Source: Strix aluco (lineage: Eukaryota; Chordata; Aves; Strigiformes; Strigidae). Taken from it: a stretch of DNA of 64,000 nt. A model generated the notes under the pieces. That model was not told the origin of the DNA and searched no databases. It saw only the letters and a program-made list of their open reading frames with translations. Of the stretch, positions 37,501 to 52,500 are shown piece after piece; position 1 is the stretch's first letter, and every line of letters starts with the position of its first letter. The position numbers and the translations under genes were made by a program. Location: assembly GCF_031877795.1 (NCBI RefSeq), contig NC_133971.1:11820325-11884324 (forward strand), read 5' to 3'.

Positions 37501-40500
37501 GAAGGTCCAGGATGATCTTCGACAACACAGAGCACTACTTACCTTTTATCATGTTACAAAGACCCTGGCATCCAAACGGCTTGCTGCAGATAGGAAACTT
37601 TTCTATGATGTAAGTAATGTGATGCAATGTTGTAGAGCGTGCAAACCACATATTGTACATGCTTGCCACTTCCCATGGTTAGCTGGCAGTGCATTAATGG
37701 CAGGTATGTTGACTTTAATGTCCTGCCTTTGAAACAGAAGTGCTCTTACTTTGGTGCATATACGTACAGTATGGAGTAACTGGAAGTCAGTTTCTAGGGA
37801 AATGTTTGAGATCTTTATTTATTTTGCATGCAGCTTGAGTGTTACTATAATAACTTGTGTTAAGAAGCAGAGCATCATCTACAGAACAATATCTGCATAT
37901 CAGCCTTATGTTATCATGCCATGCAGCAGATCTTATTATATTATATATAAATTTGGAGTGGTTTTGGAAGTGTGCTGTGGATTCGTAATTCAATATAGTC
38001 TTTAAAAAATACTGGGTTTTAGTCTTCCATCCCACAGTATTTTTGGTTTTTATCATCAGTGGGAATGCGTTTGGGGTTTTTCCAGATCAGCTTCTTTCTC
38101 CAGGTTAATTAAAAGGCAAGATGTGAATGCAAATGCCAAATCTTGTCTCATGCAGTTTACATTCTCCAGTTGTAAGAATCCACTGATTAGAACACAAATT
38201 TACCTTTGGCTTTAGGCTGTTGCATCTCCGATCTCATTTGGAGTTAGGCAGTGATGTAGTACAGTTAACAATTCAGTGAGTTAAACATCTTTTCCAAACA
38301 TGTTGCATTTGAATTTCAAAATTTTATTTTATTCCACCATTTTAAAGAAAATATTATAGCTCAGATAATGAAGACCATTTCTGAGAGTTTACCATTGTAA
38401 GAAAAAATTTTCTGGCTGTATGATTATTAAAGTAAAATTTTAATTGTCAGGGGTCTGAGAAACTGAGGGCTGGCTCTTGTAAAAGGACAGAACTGAAATA
38501 TGATGCTAGGTGATGTCTGTGTAGAGGAACAGTGTTTTCTCTCTCTGCCATGTATAGGTATGGGTGAATATAATCTCTGTATAGGAAACATTTGTTTGTT
38601 TTGAAATTTATTAGGCTATTATGCATAATCTGGACAATTGAACAATACAGGTTTTGGTATACTCACAGATATTAATTCCAAAGCAATAGAGAGCGAGCAA
38701 GATAATGACTTCTTTTCTAGAGCTCTCCTAAATCAAGATGTTGTGTATACAACCTGGATATGCATCTGGAAATACTGTTAATGTTCAAGGTTAGAGCGAC
38801 AAAATCAAAACCAATCCCAAAGCCCCACCTTCATAAAATAGCCACATTCATACCCTCCCAGTAGAGGAACAGAAAGGAATTTATAGGTTGTAAGGCCCAG
38901 TAATTGTTGTAAAAGTTATCATGTCCAACAGTACCTTTGCTGTATTTCCACCATCTTATGTGGTTCAAAAAGAGCTTAGTTACCTTCAGTCATTTTTATG
39001 TTTCCAAGAAACTCATTAAGTTTGTGTGAACCTTTTTCCTTATGGAACGCCATGTTTCCAGTATGGTATTTTCTCTGTATAGTCTTTTATTTATAGAGTG
39101 GGACAACTTCAGACATGCGAAGTAAAGGCTTATGATATTTTTTTTTAGATTTGTAAGCTAGTTCTTTTCAGAAATATCATTGAAATTTCTATTTTAATAA
39201 GCATGTTATTTAAGCAGGCTTTTTATGCTTAAGTGTTGGTTTTTAACTTGTCGATAATGTTCAGTATCAAAAGTTCCTCTATCATCCCCTTTGATGTGAA
39301 TGAAAATTTTCAGTGCATTCAGTTTCACTGTGTTGGGAACACTGTATATGTTCAGTTTTTTTAACTTTAGGTGGGAAAAGGAAACTTCCTGAGCATCTGG
39401 CAGTATAGGGTTCACATTTATAAGGATTCATTTTTTTTTAATAATGACTGAATTGGATGACTTCAAAGTCTGCTTCTTCTGTCTCCTGGGAATTCACATC
39501 TGTTGGGTGGCATGTGACTTCTCTTGGGCAGTCAAAACGCCTTACGGAACAGAGCCATTTGAAGCTAGAAGTTCTAAAAGCTTTTATTTTTGAAATAACA
39601 AACTTTCTTGATACTTTCAGATAAGTAGTTGCTGTTGCAGTGTTGTGGGGTTTTTTTAGTGTTTGGAAACACTTGATAAATTTTTCATGTAACATGGTAC
39701 TTGAAGATTACAAAGTCATGCTTACAGATAAGGCATCCCCTATTGAACTCTCTTACCTGAGGTTTAACAAGAAAAATGTTAGGTGTTGTACGGATTGTGA
39801 TACACTAACTTTTAAAAACGCAGCTGACTTACCACTTCATTTTTCTGGTAAGTAGTACAATTATGATCACAAGTGCGTTAACGATCTCCAGGGTAGAATT
39901 GGCTGCTTTAGTACAAATAAAAAAAATGTAATATCTGGTTATGTACTATTGGTGACATGCTTATAAACATCTATTTTCTTGCCTGTTTTCTGGACTTAGT
40001 CTATTTAATGAGAGTAGTTGCTCTTGGAAGTAAAACCAGTGAGTTTTATTTTTCCATCTAATAAAAATGGGTTAAAACCTGTGATATTTGGGGGTTTTTT
40101 TTGTAAGAGCACATACCCATATAGCACATATTGGAGAAGTGATACCATGAATTTTCTGCAAGTCAGCAAAAATATCAGATATAGTTTTTAACCCATTTGA
40201 GCCTTCCTGTTGCTTGTTTGCCCTGGTTTTGAAAGAATGCTCTTAGATTTTTACAGTTTATCTGAAAAACTTTTTTTTTCCCCTGAAACTAAAGTTCTGC
40301 ACAACTTCTATCTTAAACTAGAAGCACTTTTCTTTGCAGTCTTACCATGAAGTGCAAGAAGGTTTTGGGTACATTGTGTGTTACTGCATACACACCATTC
40401 TGTTTAGTCTCTGTTGAAGTTCGGTTAGGTTTTTTATTGACTGTTCTGATTTCTTTACTGATTTGGCGATTGCTATCTGTTTGAAAGATGGTCATAAATA

Positions 40501-43500
40501 GGAATCTTGACTAGGAATCCTCATGATCACTGATAGCCTATGAAATGCAACATTGAACAGGTCTGCCATCTTTGATTTTACTGATACTATTGATCATGAA
40601 CAGTTTTCATTTATGAAGAAATTTCGTATTTATTCTGTAACTTGGGTATCTTCTTACCACCACCAGCATGCTTTGCCTGTTTTACTGACTACAGGAATTT
40701 AAGGCATCTAGCCCCATGACTAGGTCTTTAGGTCCTGCCGTAATACAAATTATAATTGCTAGTTGAATGATTTCAAATGTAAAAGTGTGGTGGGTCCTCC
40801 TAATGGATACTGTGTGTATTTGTGGTTCTGTCCCTCCAATTTTTAATAAAGCAATTATTGTTTAATTTTTTGTTTAGTACTAAGGTACACTGATCAGATA
40901 ACAAACAAACGGGTTTATCCAGAGTATATTCTACCATTAGGACTATTATTGCTGCTTGGAATTGTTTTGTTCAATTTTTATCTGAGTTGTTACTTTTTAC
41001 TACTATGATTAGTATTGGTGTAGTCTATTTAAGAGACATCCCCCCAATACTCAAAGTCAACCTCCAAAATGTGAGTAGGTTGAAAGTATTGGTAATAATT
41101 TAGTGATGTGCTTTTGCAACTCCACAAACACATCATTGAATTATTAAGAGTTTCTGCTGTCTCACCTTTACTCAAAGGCACTAAATCAACAGGTCATGTG
41201 CTTTTAATTCTGTTGATGCAACACACAGCAGAATAAGTACAGTTTCTTCCTTAACTATGAAGCTGTCAAGTGCTACCATAACTGAATAAGAAAATCTTTA
41301 TTTTCTGTTTATACTTCAGATAGCTTAATCAGGTAAGCACTGTTTGGAATCTGTAACATGAACTGTCTGAGATTTGTTCAGTGCTATCTGATTAGAAACT
41401 ATTTGTCATTCTATATTTTAAATCATTTGAGGCAAAAAGTCAGGGTTTGCAGCTGTCAACAAAATAAAGTTAGTTTCAGTGCAGGCATTGTTCAATACAA
41501 TTTATATTAGAGAGGTAACTGCTAACGGTGTCCCAGAGTAAGCTGATTCAGATATTAACTGTGCTGCTTACACTTTAAGTCTTGTAGAAGAGGAGGTGAT
41601 GAGGAGAGCTGGTAGTCTTTTGAAGCCTCATATCATATTATAGACCTGTGGCCATAATGACAATCAGATAAGAAAGGAGGCCTAAACAGTTGCCTTTAAA
41701 GTGGTAGAGTCATAGACCAAGTAGGAAGGGAAGCAGGTGAGTCTATCATAATATCAAACTAAGACAAAATGTTTTTGTGGAAAACATCTTTGGATCAGTA
41801 CAACAAATAAGCAAGTGAGACACTGTGGCATGTGATATACAAGAAGATGGGTTAAATATTTTAACTGACCGAACTGGCCTTTAAAATTTAGGAAGTTGTT
41901 ATGCTATAGTCAAATTCATGAAATCAAATGGTTGTTGGTCTGTCTTCCTTCTGCAGCTTGCATCAGGTATTTATAGCTTTGCGTGTTCCTTGTGGAATCA
42001 TCATACCGATACGTTCCTACAGCAAGTTTGTACAGGGGATGAAGCTGCAGCTACAAATTCACTAGAAAGAACCTTGTTGTCATTGAAAGGTAATAATATA
42101 GGAAGATATTAAATATAAGGAATCAAATAAGTTACTTCACAGTGAACAAGTAAGACTTCTTTGGTAAAGAGCATTCTCTAACAAAGCCATGCCCATTGGG
42201 AAAACCCGTAATCTTGGTTTATTTTACTTGTACCTTTAGCAAGGCAGAAGGGGCATTGTTCACACAGAAGGGGGAGAAGGTACTCTTGTTTCTCTGAATG
42301 TACCATTCTGATATGCATGTTGTAAGAAGTCAAAGTCTAGGAGGTGGGAAAGTGGATGGCATAACTGGGTTCTTTTACATGTGTTGTAATTTAGGCTTGC
42401 ATCTATCTATCTTTAGGCAATTAATGGAGGAAGCTGAGCTATGAATTTTGTTGTGTTAAGTTCACTTTGTGTTCAGTCAAGACATAGCCTTAGGAGTCAG
42501 TTTAGGTTTTAGGTTGATGCTGAAGTACTTATCAGTGAAATGATTACATATCCTTACTGTACGTTGCTACTTTGAAGAATTGAGATGTTTGTGTGCAGTC
42601 CTTGCGGTGTAGATGGTACCTGTCTTTAATTGTTTCAGAAGGTGCAGCATGCGGCTTCTCTGGGTTATTGGCAGTGATAAACCTGAGAATTCATAAGATG
42701 GCTTATGGGCCTTATTTGACTGTACTTGGCCCTTTTCGTGCTGCAGAACCTCTCAGGTTGAAAACTTACAGCTTTTGCAGAATTATTCTTGATTTAGTAA
42801 TTTTTGTAGTTCTCTTCATTATTTTACATGTAATGTACTGAATTTTAAAGTAATTTCAACAAGATTAGTTTCATGTTAGGTATGGTTGAGGCATCCAAAG
42901 GCCTGAAATTAAATTTATTTTTTTAATACAGAGAATTGGAAGACAGGCAAAGTAACTGTAATTGTAACCATGTTCTGAAATCTGTTGGGACAAGGGCTGA
43001 AAAATATCTACACAAATAACACATTTTTTCCCTAGTGCTTCGTAAACTGACAGTCCATGGGTTTGTAGAACCTCATTGGAGTGTAGAGGTGATGGTAAGT
43101 GACATATATCTGTTTCTAGTTCTAGATTAGAAATCTTTTGTGATGATTTCATGTGTTGTTAGAGCTATGTTTAGAAAACGTTGAAAGGCATGCATTTGTG
43201 TTATGTAAAGAAAGGTCAAGTAACACATTCTCAAAGTGTCCTCACATCATTTAAGAACCATCAGATCCTAGCTAAATCTTAAACACTGTGGCACTAATGG
43301 CATGATGTTTAAAATAAAAGGTACCCCTTCCAATTTGTGTCACAGGATAGTGACACCCTGTTGCCTACTGAAAGATATCCTATGTGTACTGTCCCCCATA
43401 ATTTGAAGATGATGTTTTCATTTAATGATGAATGTAATGTCATACTTGTCCTATCAAATTCTATTAATAGAATTTGTCTGAGATGAAAGCTTGTTATATG

Positions 43501-46500
43501 CAGCCCATCTAGGGGAAGAAAAAAACCCAAACCCAAGTATCTCCCTTAATCCCAAACACTGCCTGCTTCGCTGAAGGAATGGGGGATACCTATGACCTTC
43601 CTAAACTAGGAAGTTGAGAACAGGAAAGAACTGGATAAGCAGATTATAAAGCATATGTCTATATTTACCTATACCTCTTCTCTTAGAGATGCTGTACTGT
43701 TTGTGTGGTACTAATAAGGTCAGCTTGGATCATCTATGCAGTCTGCTAGCTAGCTAATTATTTGTTTTGTGAGGAAATTGTCCAAGATAATCAATTAGTT
43801 CAGTTAAGAGATAAGATGATGTCTGAACTGCCTTCAGTTTGACTCAACTTTCTTCTCATAATACAGTGCAAAATAAGCTTCATCTTTGAAAGACACGTAC
43901 CTTTATATTTTTCAGGGTTTTCTACATGCAGTGTTTGAACGGCTAAAACAGTTTCTGGAGTGTAGTAAGTATCTGAATATTTTTTCCTTGGTTGTTAAAT
44001 ATTAGAAGCTGGATGAGAACATATTATGGTTTAGTGCATCATCAGTAATCATTTAGGTGCAAGGTATTTTTATGAGTGCAAAGCTATTACTTTAAATGCT
44101 GCTGAAACTGTCACAAAAGGCTTCAGTAAAAATGTCCTTTTATAGCAACAGACTAAAATCTCACCAAAATTATACTTGGCATTATAATGCCAATGAAAAT
44201 TAAATCTTAAACCATGGATTGAGAAAGTATTCATATTAAAGTATATAGATGCTACTAAATCCCAGATCATTTTGAGTTTTCTTCATTGAGAGAGTTTTAG
44301 GTTTATTCTTTTCCCTGGAGTTTGTCATATATTTTGGTATGTGTCAAATGGGAAATAAAGACCACATTCAGCTGCATGTACTTTGTCAGCTGCGTGGAAG
44401 AGTAGTAGTCTGAGACAGGCAACCACAGGTTAACACAGTCAACAGAAATATAAGCATAATTGGGAGGTGTTAGTGCTTTTGCAGGGAAGTTACCTGAAGC
44501 AAGCAAAAAGGAGATGTTAGGCAGTATTGCATGTGAACTCACTCCTTTTTTTTTCTTGTTTGTACACTTGTAGTAGACCCGGTGCAAGCCATTCATTCAT
44601 TTGAAGCCTATTAGGTCGTTCTTTCAGGATTCAACACTTTTTCCTAAGAATAGATAACTAAACTGAGTAGAAATAAGTCTGATTTAGATGAAGATACTTG
44701 GCTCAGGAACCTGTCCTTAGGTGAGACAGGCTGATCTGGGCTCTGAGCCTTGTTTCTAGAAGAGATGGAAACTGCCACTGTGTTCAATGCCAGAATAAAG
44801 TACATTTTTTTGCTCTTCTAAAATGCAGGCTTCTTTGCATGCAACTGTTTGGTCCTTCTACTATACTATAGTCATGCTTTTTCTGACTTTCATTTTTGGC
44901 AAGATAGTTGCCTAGCTTTAATAGACTAAATTGAAGGCCATCCCATCCTAAAGCTTAGTGGTTATTGTATTCCCTAGAACATGAAGACTGTGTGGTTTGA
45001 ATGTCCAAAGATATGAACTGAGCTGCACCTTCACATTTCCACTTTTCTAATCAATAAGTTGTTTTGCAAAATCAGGCATGATTACCTTACAAGATTAGTG
45101 TTTACATTTATTATATCATGTTTTTTGCCTGTATGTCTTCATTATGTCTCTTTTTGTTTTTCTCTTTTTTATGAAAAAGCTTTATCTGTTTTTTGTAAAT
45201 TCAGAATGTTTTCCAGTGTCCATAATGAATTATTTTTGATTAATTAAAAAAAATTTTAATGAATTAGTTTTAAGTTTCTAGAAAAGCACGTAGTATTATG
45301 TAGTAATGATGTGCCGTAGTTTTAATAAAAGGGCATTTTCATCTTTTTCAATGCTTTTTTACTTGTCTGTGTTAGCATTTGCTTGTATTATTTTAACTAT
45401 CTTTTGCCACCGCACTGTCTCTAATGATGTCCCGATTGTTTTATTTGACTGGTTACAGTGAATTTTACTGCGGCTGAGAGAAACGGTTAAAGAATTTTTT
45501 TTTTCCGGTACTTGTTACCTTGAATTTGACTTTGAGTTTATTCTGCCATAGAACTGTTTGCTGGCTGCTGTAACTGTTGAACTCCAGATAAAACAAGTTG
45601 TTCTCCAATTTAATCTTTTAAAGCTTAGCTATCCATAAAGAAAAGGAAAGTCTGAAAAAATCATAGTTGTTAAATATCTGATTTACCAGGTAGAAGTATA
45701 AGAGCAGAAAATGTATGCAGAGATCGTCTAGAAAAGACTATAATTCTGTTCACTAAAGTGGTAAGTAAATTCTCCATTCAGTTACTGATAGTTTACTGTT
45801 CTGGAGGATCAGTCCCCCTTCAGGTATGTATGTGTGTTAAAGCTGTTTCAGATCTTTTAAAGAAATGGAAGGTACTGCAACTTAAAACTTCTTTGTTATG
45901 AGATATATTTTTAAATTTTTTTGAAGGAAAAGGTATCTGTTTACTCATGCTGACATAAGTTGCAGGAGTGAAGAATACATTTCCGTAGCTCAAACAAAAT
46001 TAAATGCATTCCTTAAGTAAATTACTTAGCTAGGATTTGCTCAAAAAATTCTGGAAGCTTTGTGAAAACATTGGTATCAGCACTGATGAATAAAGAAGAG
46101 ATAAACTTTTCATCCTATCTTTTATAAGTTGTTAGATTGGTATTTCTAAGGCCCTGTTAGTTCTATTGAATAACTAGCCACTTTTAGTTTATTGAGAGAA
46201 AATTAGCAACTCTCTTACCCTCTGTGAATTTTGTATTAGATAACACATTTGGAGTTGTCAGCTAATTCTGGGAAACCATTAATTGCATATATTATCGGAA
46301 GGTATTTTTAGCATTGTCACTTGCTCTGTTTTTAAAAGATATAAAACCTACAGAATTCCCATTGTTTTCAGATTCTATTTTGGGGCCATGGATCTTATTT
46401 AAATATTCAGCCTAATTAGCAGAAGTGGGAGGCACCTGTCAGCTTCACCAAAATTGAACTGAAGGTGCTCTGACCCAACATTTTTAGTCTTTGTCATAGT

Positions 46501-49500
46501 ACTTCTTACTTTGAACTAACAAGCAAAGTACGTGAGGCATATGCATCTTTTTACTTAGACCTGAAGAGAAAATACACTCTTAATAGATAATCTACCACCT
46601 GTAGAAATTCAGGTGCAAACATTTAGGCTTAGGCATTTTTGTAGTAGTAAAAGGAGATCAAAGGAATTGACCAGTGCATTCTAGACCACTAGTTGTAAAA
46701 GCTAAGCTGAAGATGCAAGTGCTTGTACTGCAGTGGAAGAGGAGAAAAAATAATAAAATATTATTTCTCTCATGCTTGTTTTACTTAATTCATCCCTATT
46801 GGAATTATTCTATCTGATAAAATGTTCAGGGTTTTAAGTGTCGCTGTGTTTTATATACTGTGTTGCTAGCAAGCTGGTCTAGCTGAAAATGGGTATTGTT
46901 TTTTAAGCTTAAAAAAAAGGTAATTTTGAAAATGAATCACGAATTTCAGGGCAAAATAATGCCTTATTAACCATTGATACTGATTTCTTCCTAATTTCCC
47001 ATCTGTGTTCAGTTTTCTCTTCTAGAATTTCCTATAAATTGGCACTTGGTTTTGGTAACTAGTTTATGAAAACATTTAATAAGACTTGGACAAAAAGTGT
47101 TTAGACTTCTCTTTCTTGCTCTTCTACTTCCCTAACTTTTAGCTTTTGGACTTCCTGGATCAACATCCATTTTCATTCACCCCTTTGATTCAGAGGTCAT
47201 TGGAATTTGCTGTAAGCTACGTTTTCACAGAGGCTGGTGAAGGAATTGTATTTGAGCGGTTTATTGTACAGTGCATGAATCTCATTAAGATGATTGTAAA
47301 AAATTATGCATACAAGCCATCAAAAAATATTGAAGGTACTGTTATTTGCTAAAAACATTTTTTATATCTTTAGAAACATTTTACTAGTTGTTCCCAACAG
47401 TAAAACTCCTTTGAGACATTCTTCTGAAGCCCTTAATGATTTAACAGTTAGAAATGTATACTTCTGTCTCTATATTGATAATTCTTATTTTGATGGTTAA
47501 AGTATTAATATACCTAGACATTGGCTTGCTAAAGTAATTTTAAATACACAAGGGGTGTGAATATCTTTTCATTATTGATTGTTTTACTTTTCATTGAACT
47601 AATTTTAGAAAGTATTGAGGTGTGGAATTTGGTTTATTTTCATCAAATGGTTTGATGCATCTTTCCCTTGAGAAACATTTGATAAAATGGGGTATTTGCT
47701 GTAACACACTAATACTGGTACTCTGAAATACAGAGACACAGTGAATTTGACATGCAGTTGAATATAAAGCAGTTTATGTGTTCTGCTTTGTTGGACTGTG
47801 TTTCATTCAGAATCTTCATACACAGCTGTATGTATGGATAATGAAAAATAGAATTGAACTATATTAAAAAAAAACCTTCCACATTTGGTTTGACATTTAT
47901 CAATGACTATATAACAATTAGCATTCTCTTTCTAAATCTGAAGAAAGTTTCATGAGCATACTGGTATGTGTCAGAAAGATTACACAAACCCAGCATTTAA
48001 AATTCTTCAAAATATTTATGTATTTCAGTGTTATTCCGTATTTTTATAATATGTTAGAATGTCATAAATCCACTATTAACAGAAATTTCTGCTTGCAAAA
48101 CTTCATAGTTGTGTTTGAGTTCTTGAAATAGAAAAGTGGTCACTTGAGACAAGAAGAATATAGCACATTCTGATAAAAGCTATAGCACTTGACTTTTTGA
48201 GAAGTGGGTGATTAAGAAAAAAATTAAAATAGAAAATTTATTTTTCTTAATTTCTGACTGACATGTAGTGTATGTCTTGGTTGTATAGCATACAGTATTT
48301 GGTTTTATTGCTGCTTTCTTTAAGCAATATTAACTCCTAAAAACCTGAAGTTATTTTTAAGGCGATTTGGATAAACTTTTTGAATGGGTATATGTGAAAC
48401 TTTCTTTGAGTTCTGTGTGTTTTTAAATTCAGTAATGCTAAATAAAAAAACCCAAAACCATCAGGTAAACAGTTTTTCTTTTCATCTCTGTAGTAGCTGA
48501 AAAGCATTATAAATAGTCTGTGAAGCCCTAACAACCCTTTAGTCTAATTGTGCTGTTAGAGAACTTGCTTAAAAGTAAAGGAATTTGGGAGTTTAACTTA
48601 AAAAAAGGTCCACCTGAAAGTCTGTTATGAAAGTCTGCCATGAAAATGTATTTTCCTTTTTTTTTTTCCTCAGAGGATAAGGATTTCTTTCTAATTTTAC
48701 TAGACTATTGTTTGATCATTAAGCCGCTTAATTGTAATTTGGAATTTTCTATGTTTTCTTTCAGATAGCAGTCCTGAAACTCTTGAAGCACATAAGATAA
48801 AGACAGAGTTTTTCACATATCCAACACTAATGGAAATATGTAGGAGATTAGTCACTCACTATTTCCTGCTGACAAAGGAGGAATTAGCCATGTGGGAAGA
48901 GGACCCGGAAGGCTTCAGTAAGAAATATGCTGTGTAGTTGGTTGCAGTTTATTTAGATATTGGTGTAAGAGTTTCATATCTGCATGGCCTCTAGAAATTT
49001 CTTACTGCAATATTGGCTGGTTTATTTTCTACAGTCTTGTCACATGGACAGATATTCCCTATAGAGATAGTTTCCGTACCAAGAGGTTTCTCAGTAGTCT
49101 GATACCCACATATCTAAATACTAAACTATTTGAACCGTAGTTGAAATAATATTTTTTCATTTTGTTCGTGAAATAACAGCTGTAGAAGAGACAGGAGGAG
49201 ATTCTTGGAAGTACAGTCTCAGAGTAAGTATTTAAATTTGAAATAAAACCATTCAACATTTCTGGATACTTTTCTTGATAGTCTTGATAGAGAGATGATA
49301 TTTGGCAGAAAGATAAGCTTGTGCTTTTCAAAAAAAATTTAGTTAAATTTCATTAGAATATATAAATTAACCTTGTTCCATTGTATAAATTAACTTTGTT
49401 CCTTTATCAATGTTCAAATGTGCTGAAATACACTGGAAACTATGCACTTCATATTTTAGGAGGGAGGGAAAAGGAGTTTGCTTCAGCATTTGTATTGTGT

Positions 49501-52500
49501 AGTATCTGGTGGTGATTAAACCCAGTAGAAGTTGTCTCTACTTTAAACTGGTAATTGATGATATCAATTATAACTGTTAGTAGACATGATGAATGAAGAA
49601 AGTTTCAAATGCATCTATATTAGCATTTTTGTTCAAATCCAGAAGTATGCTGTTGTAGTAAATCTCCCAATTATCACTGCTGTGTCTTCCTCTGCAGAGA
49701 CATCTCAAAGTTTATTTGCTATGTTATATTAATTTTAAAACTAAAAAAACGAACCCTGTGCATCTAGTGTGTTTCAAGTGCAAATGGGTATTCAGTCCAG
49801 ATGACTCAGAGCTAATTGAAAAAAGAAACTGTGACATACCTACAGTGGTCACTGGCTCCTCTACACCAGCTATTTCACTCGACAGCTCCGTTGTTGTTCT
49901 ACTGCAGAACTGGCCAATATAGATACAATCATCAAACTCTTGTTAGAGTTAAACATACTCCATAGTAGGAAGAGTGGTATTTCATATAATACTAATTTTG
50001 CTGCAGTGTATTTCATTTTAAATTACGACCTTTGATGTGAGCTATTCAGCATAAAATGTATTTTAATTCCCTTTATTTTGGTAGATTCTAAAACAGATCT
50101 TTTAATTTTTCAGCCATGCACAGAAGTTCTTTTTATTGATATTTTCCATGAATATAATCAGACTCTTACCCCTGTGCTTTTAGAAATGGTTCACAGTCTG
50201 CAAGGTAAGTTCTTTAAAAAATAAAGGAACTGTAAAATGTAGAATTGTTTACATTCACTTTTGTCAACTGTTAAACAATTTTACCTTTGTGATATCTAAT
50301 TTTATATAGTTCATTCACTCTGTATTTTTGAAAAGGCATGTTAATAATTTAGAATTATTTCTAAACCTACCATAAGGAAAATGCATTATGTATCTAGGAA
50401 GAGGAAATCCTGAGGATTCTTTACTTTTCATCATAACTATTTTAGATGACTGATAAAGATTGGGGCATTTCTACTTTCATGAGGTCTCACATTTTCTTGA
50501 AAATGGTCAAAAAGCTTAATAAATTCTGTAGCTTACTGGGAACTTCCTGTTCAAATGTTGCAAGGCAGTTTATGGTAATTCTGATATGTCTGCAAAAATC
50601 CTGGGGAAAAAACCTTTAAAAGAAAAAATTGAAGTTGTGCTCTCATTTTGGAGAGTCTAGAGGACTTTTATGCAGAAATGGAGAGTCTAGAGGACTTTTC
50701 TGAAGAATCTGCTTTAAAAATTTAGTGGTTTTCTGTATGAAGATGGAAGTCTTCATGGACTGAGGAATGCTTCAACTTTTTCTTTCTTTTCTATGATTCT
50801 TTGCACCCAAACTATATTTTATAGTGGCTATGAAAGATAACACATGGTAGCTGCTGCCTTGTTTTCCTTGTCATTTCAGCTTAGGTTGTTTCCCCAGGTT
50901 GTATCTTACCTGACTTAAAATATTTTTATAGTTGAACTTATCAGAATGGATCAGTACTTTCTATGAAATAGAAATAAATGCTCACTTTCTGAGGGTGGTT
51001 TCTGACTTCACAGAATCTCTTCATTAAATACTTTGTGTACATAAGTTTCAGGATGGCTTGCTGTGATACTGGGAATGGTAAAAGGTTCCTTATGACAGGG
51101 TTTTATTTTGTTTTCCAAGAATTATGGAAGTTAATACTTTCATGCTAAAAGGTATACATACACTTTTTTTTTTGCTCCTGAAGCCCCTATTAGTCATTTC
51201 TGGATGTTTTCAACTTGAGAGTTACTGCTGAAGTACTAGATGATATTAAGAATTCATTAATTCTTAAGATTTTGGAAAATCTTTACTTATACATTGTAAG
51301 TACACATGCACACATATATAAAGTATATAGAAACTAGGTCTAGGACTCTGCTGGAAATAGTATCATGTGGTCGACAGTCTTAAGCCATTTGCAGGTTTTG
51401 AGTCTGTTCTTGCATGTTGCTGTTAAAAATAAATTTTCAACTCCGAAGAAGTCAGTCAAAAATGGGGTATGAAAGCTGAGATTTGATTTTGATGTATTCA
51501 CTGAAGAAAGTATCAAAACGGAAATAATTGAACTTGTGAATTAAACAAAAATAGTGAAGCAGTCTTAATTCACAGCATACTTATTTAAAGTGTGTTATGT
51601 GCAAAGTTGTTTGCATTCTTTGTTTTAGTTATGCTTTTTTCTTTATTTCATCTTTGTCTTGTAGCATCTACCAACATGGAAGATACCAGTGCTATACTGA
51701 TTAAAGATGCTGGTAAATTAAATTTTACTTTACCTTTGAAGTTACAGAGCTGCCTTTGTGTATGTGCTTGACTTCTTAAACTTGCAAATTCTTCATATTA
51801 TCTTTTAAGACTTTTGGAAAGTAAGACCTCAATCCTCTTTCTACTTTCACTTGATGTCAGTCTGCACTTTTCAAAATGCTTATGTAAAAAATATGGTGGT
51901 TTTTTTAGCTCTTTTGTGAAACAAACTGTTAGACAATCTCCCTTACTGTCCTTTCCTCTCTGCAAATAAATGAGCTACAGTGCTTCCATGGAGATACTCT
52001 GTCCGTTTTACAAGTAAGGAGATTTTATGGCAAAACAGAAAAATTGCCTGAGACCTCTGATGACACCATTCTTGATGTTAGAATAAGACCTTCATTGTTC
52101 TTATGGTTTTTAACTATTTTCAAGAGTCTGAATTTTCTTCTGTAATAACCTTTCTTTTACTAAAATTTCCTCCACAGTTCCCTTCATGGTCTGCTAATGT
52201 CTCCTTCAGAAAGATATGCTTTAGCTTTGTTTTCTTTGTTATGTTCAGGTTATAAAAAATGTTTTTTGAAACTTAAATTAGTCTGATTATATAGTATCAA
52301 AAATTAAACATTTAAGCAAACAATAAGCATAACTATTGTTTTTCCCCAGTGTATAATGCGGTTGGACTGGCTGCTTATGAACTATTCGATAGTGTGGATT
52401 TTGATCAGTGGTTTAAAAATCAACTATTAGCAGAACTACAGGTTTCTCATAACAGGTAAACACCTTGGTTTGTTATGCCTTCATCATTTAAATATGAACT

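Larger units (their letters stand above)
47336..50113 (+). other. IPO11: IPO11 introns 10, 11 and 12
   Basis: Introns 47336-48764, 48918-49179 (only 262 bases) and 49224-50113. AT-rich. No features beyond a small direct repeat of TATAAATTAAC(C/T)TTGTTCC at about 49360-49400. Confidence 0.6.
50205..52349 (+). other. IPO11: IPO11 introns 13 and 14
   Basis: Introns 50205-51664 and 51713-52349. Intron 13 has a short tandem duplication (50650-50705). Nothing else recognised. Confidence 0.6.

Noticed and set aside
37364..37732. 122-codon open frame as an independent protein
   Set aside because: Its middle is IPO11 exon 5. The extensions are intron read-through beyond consensus splice sites.
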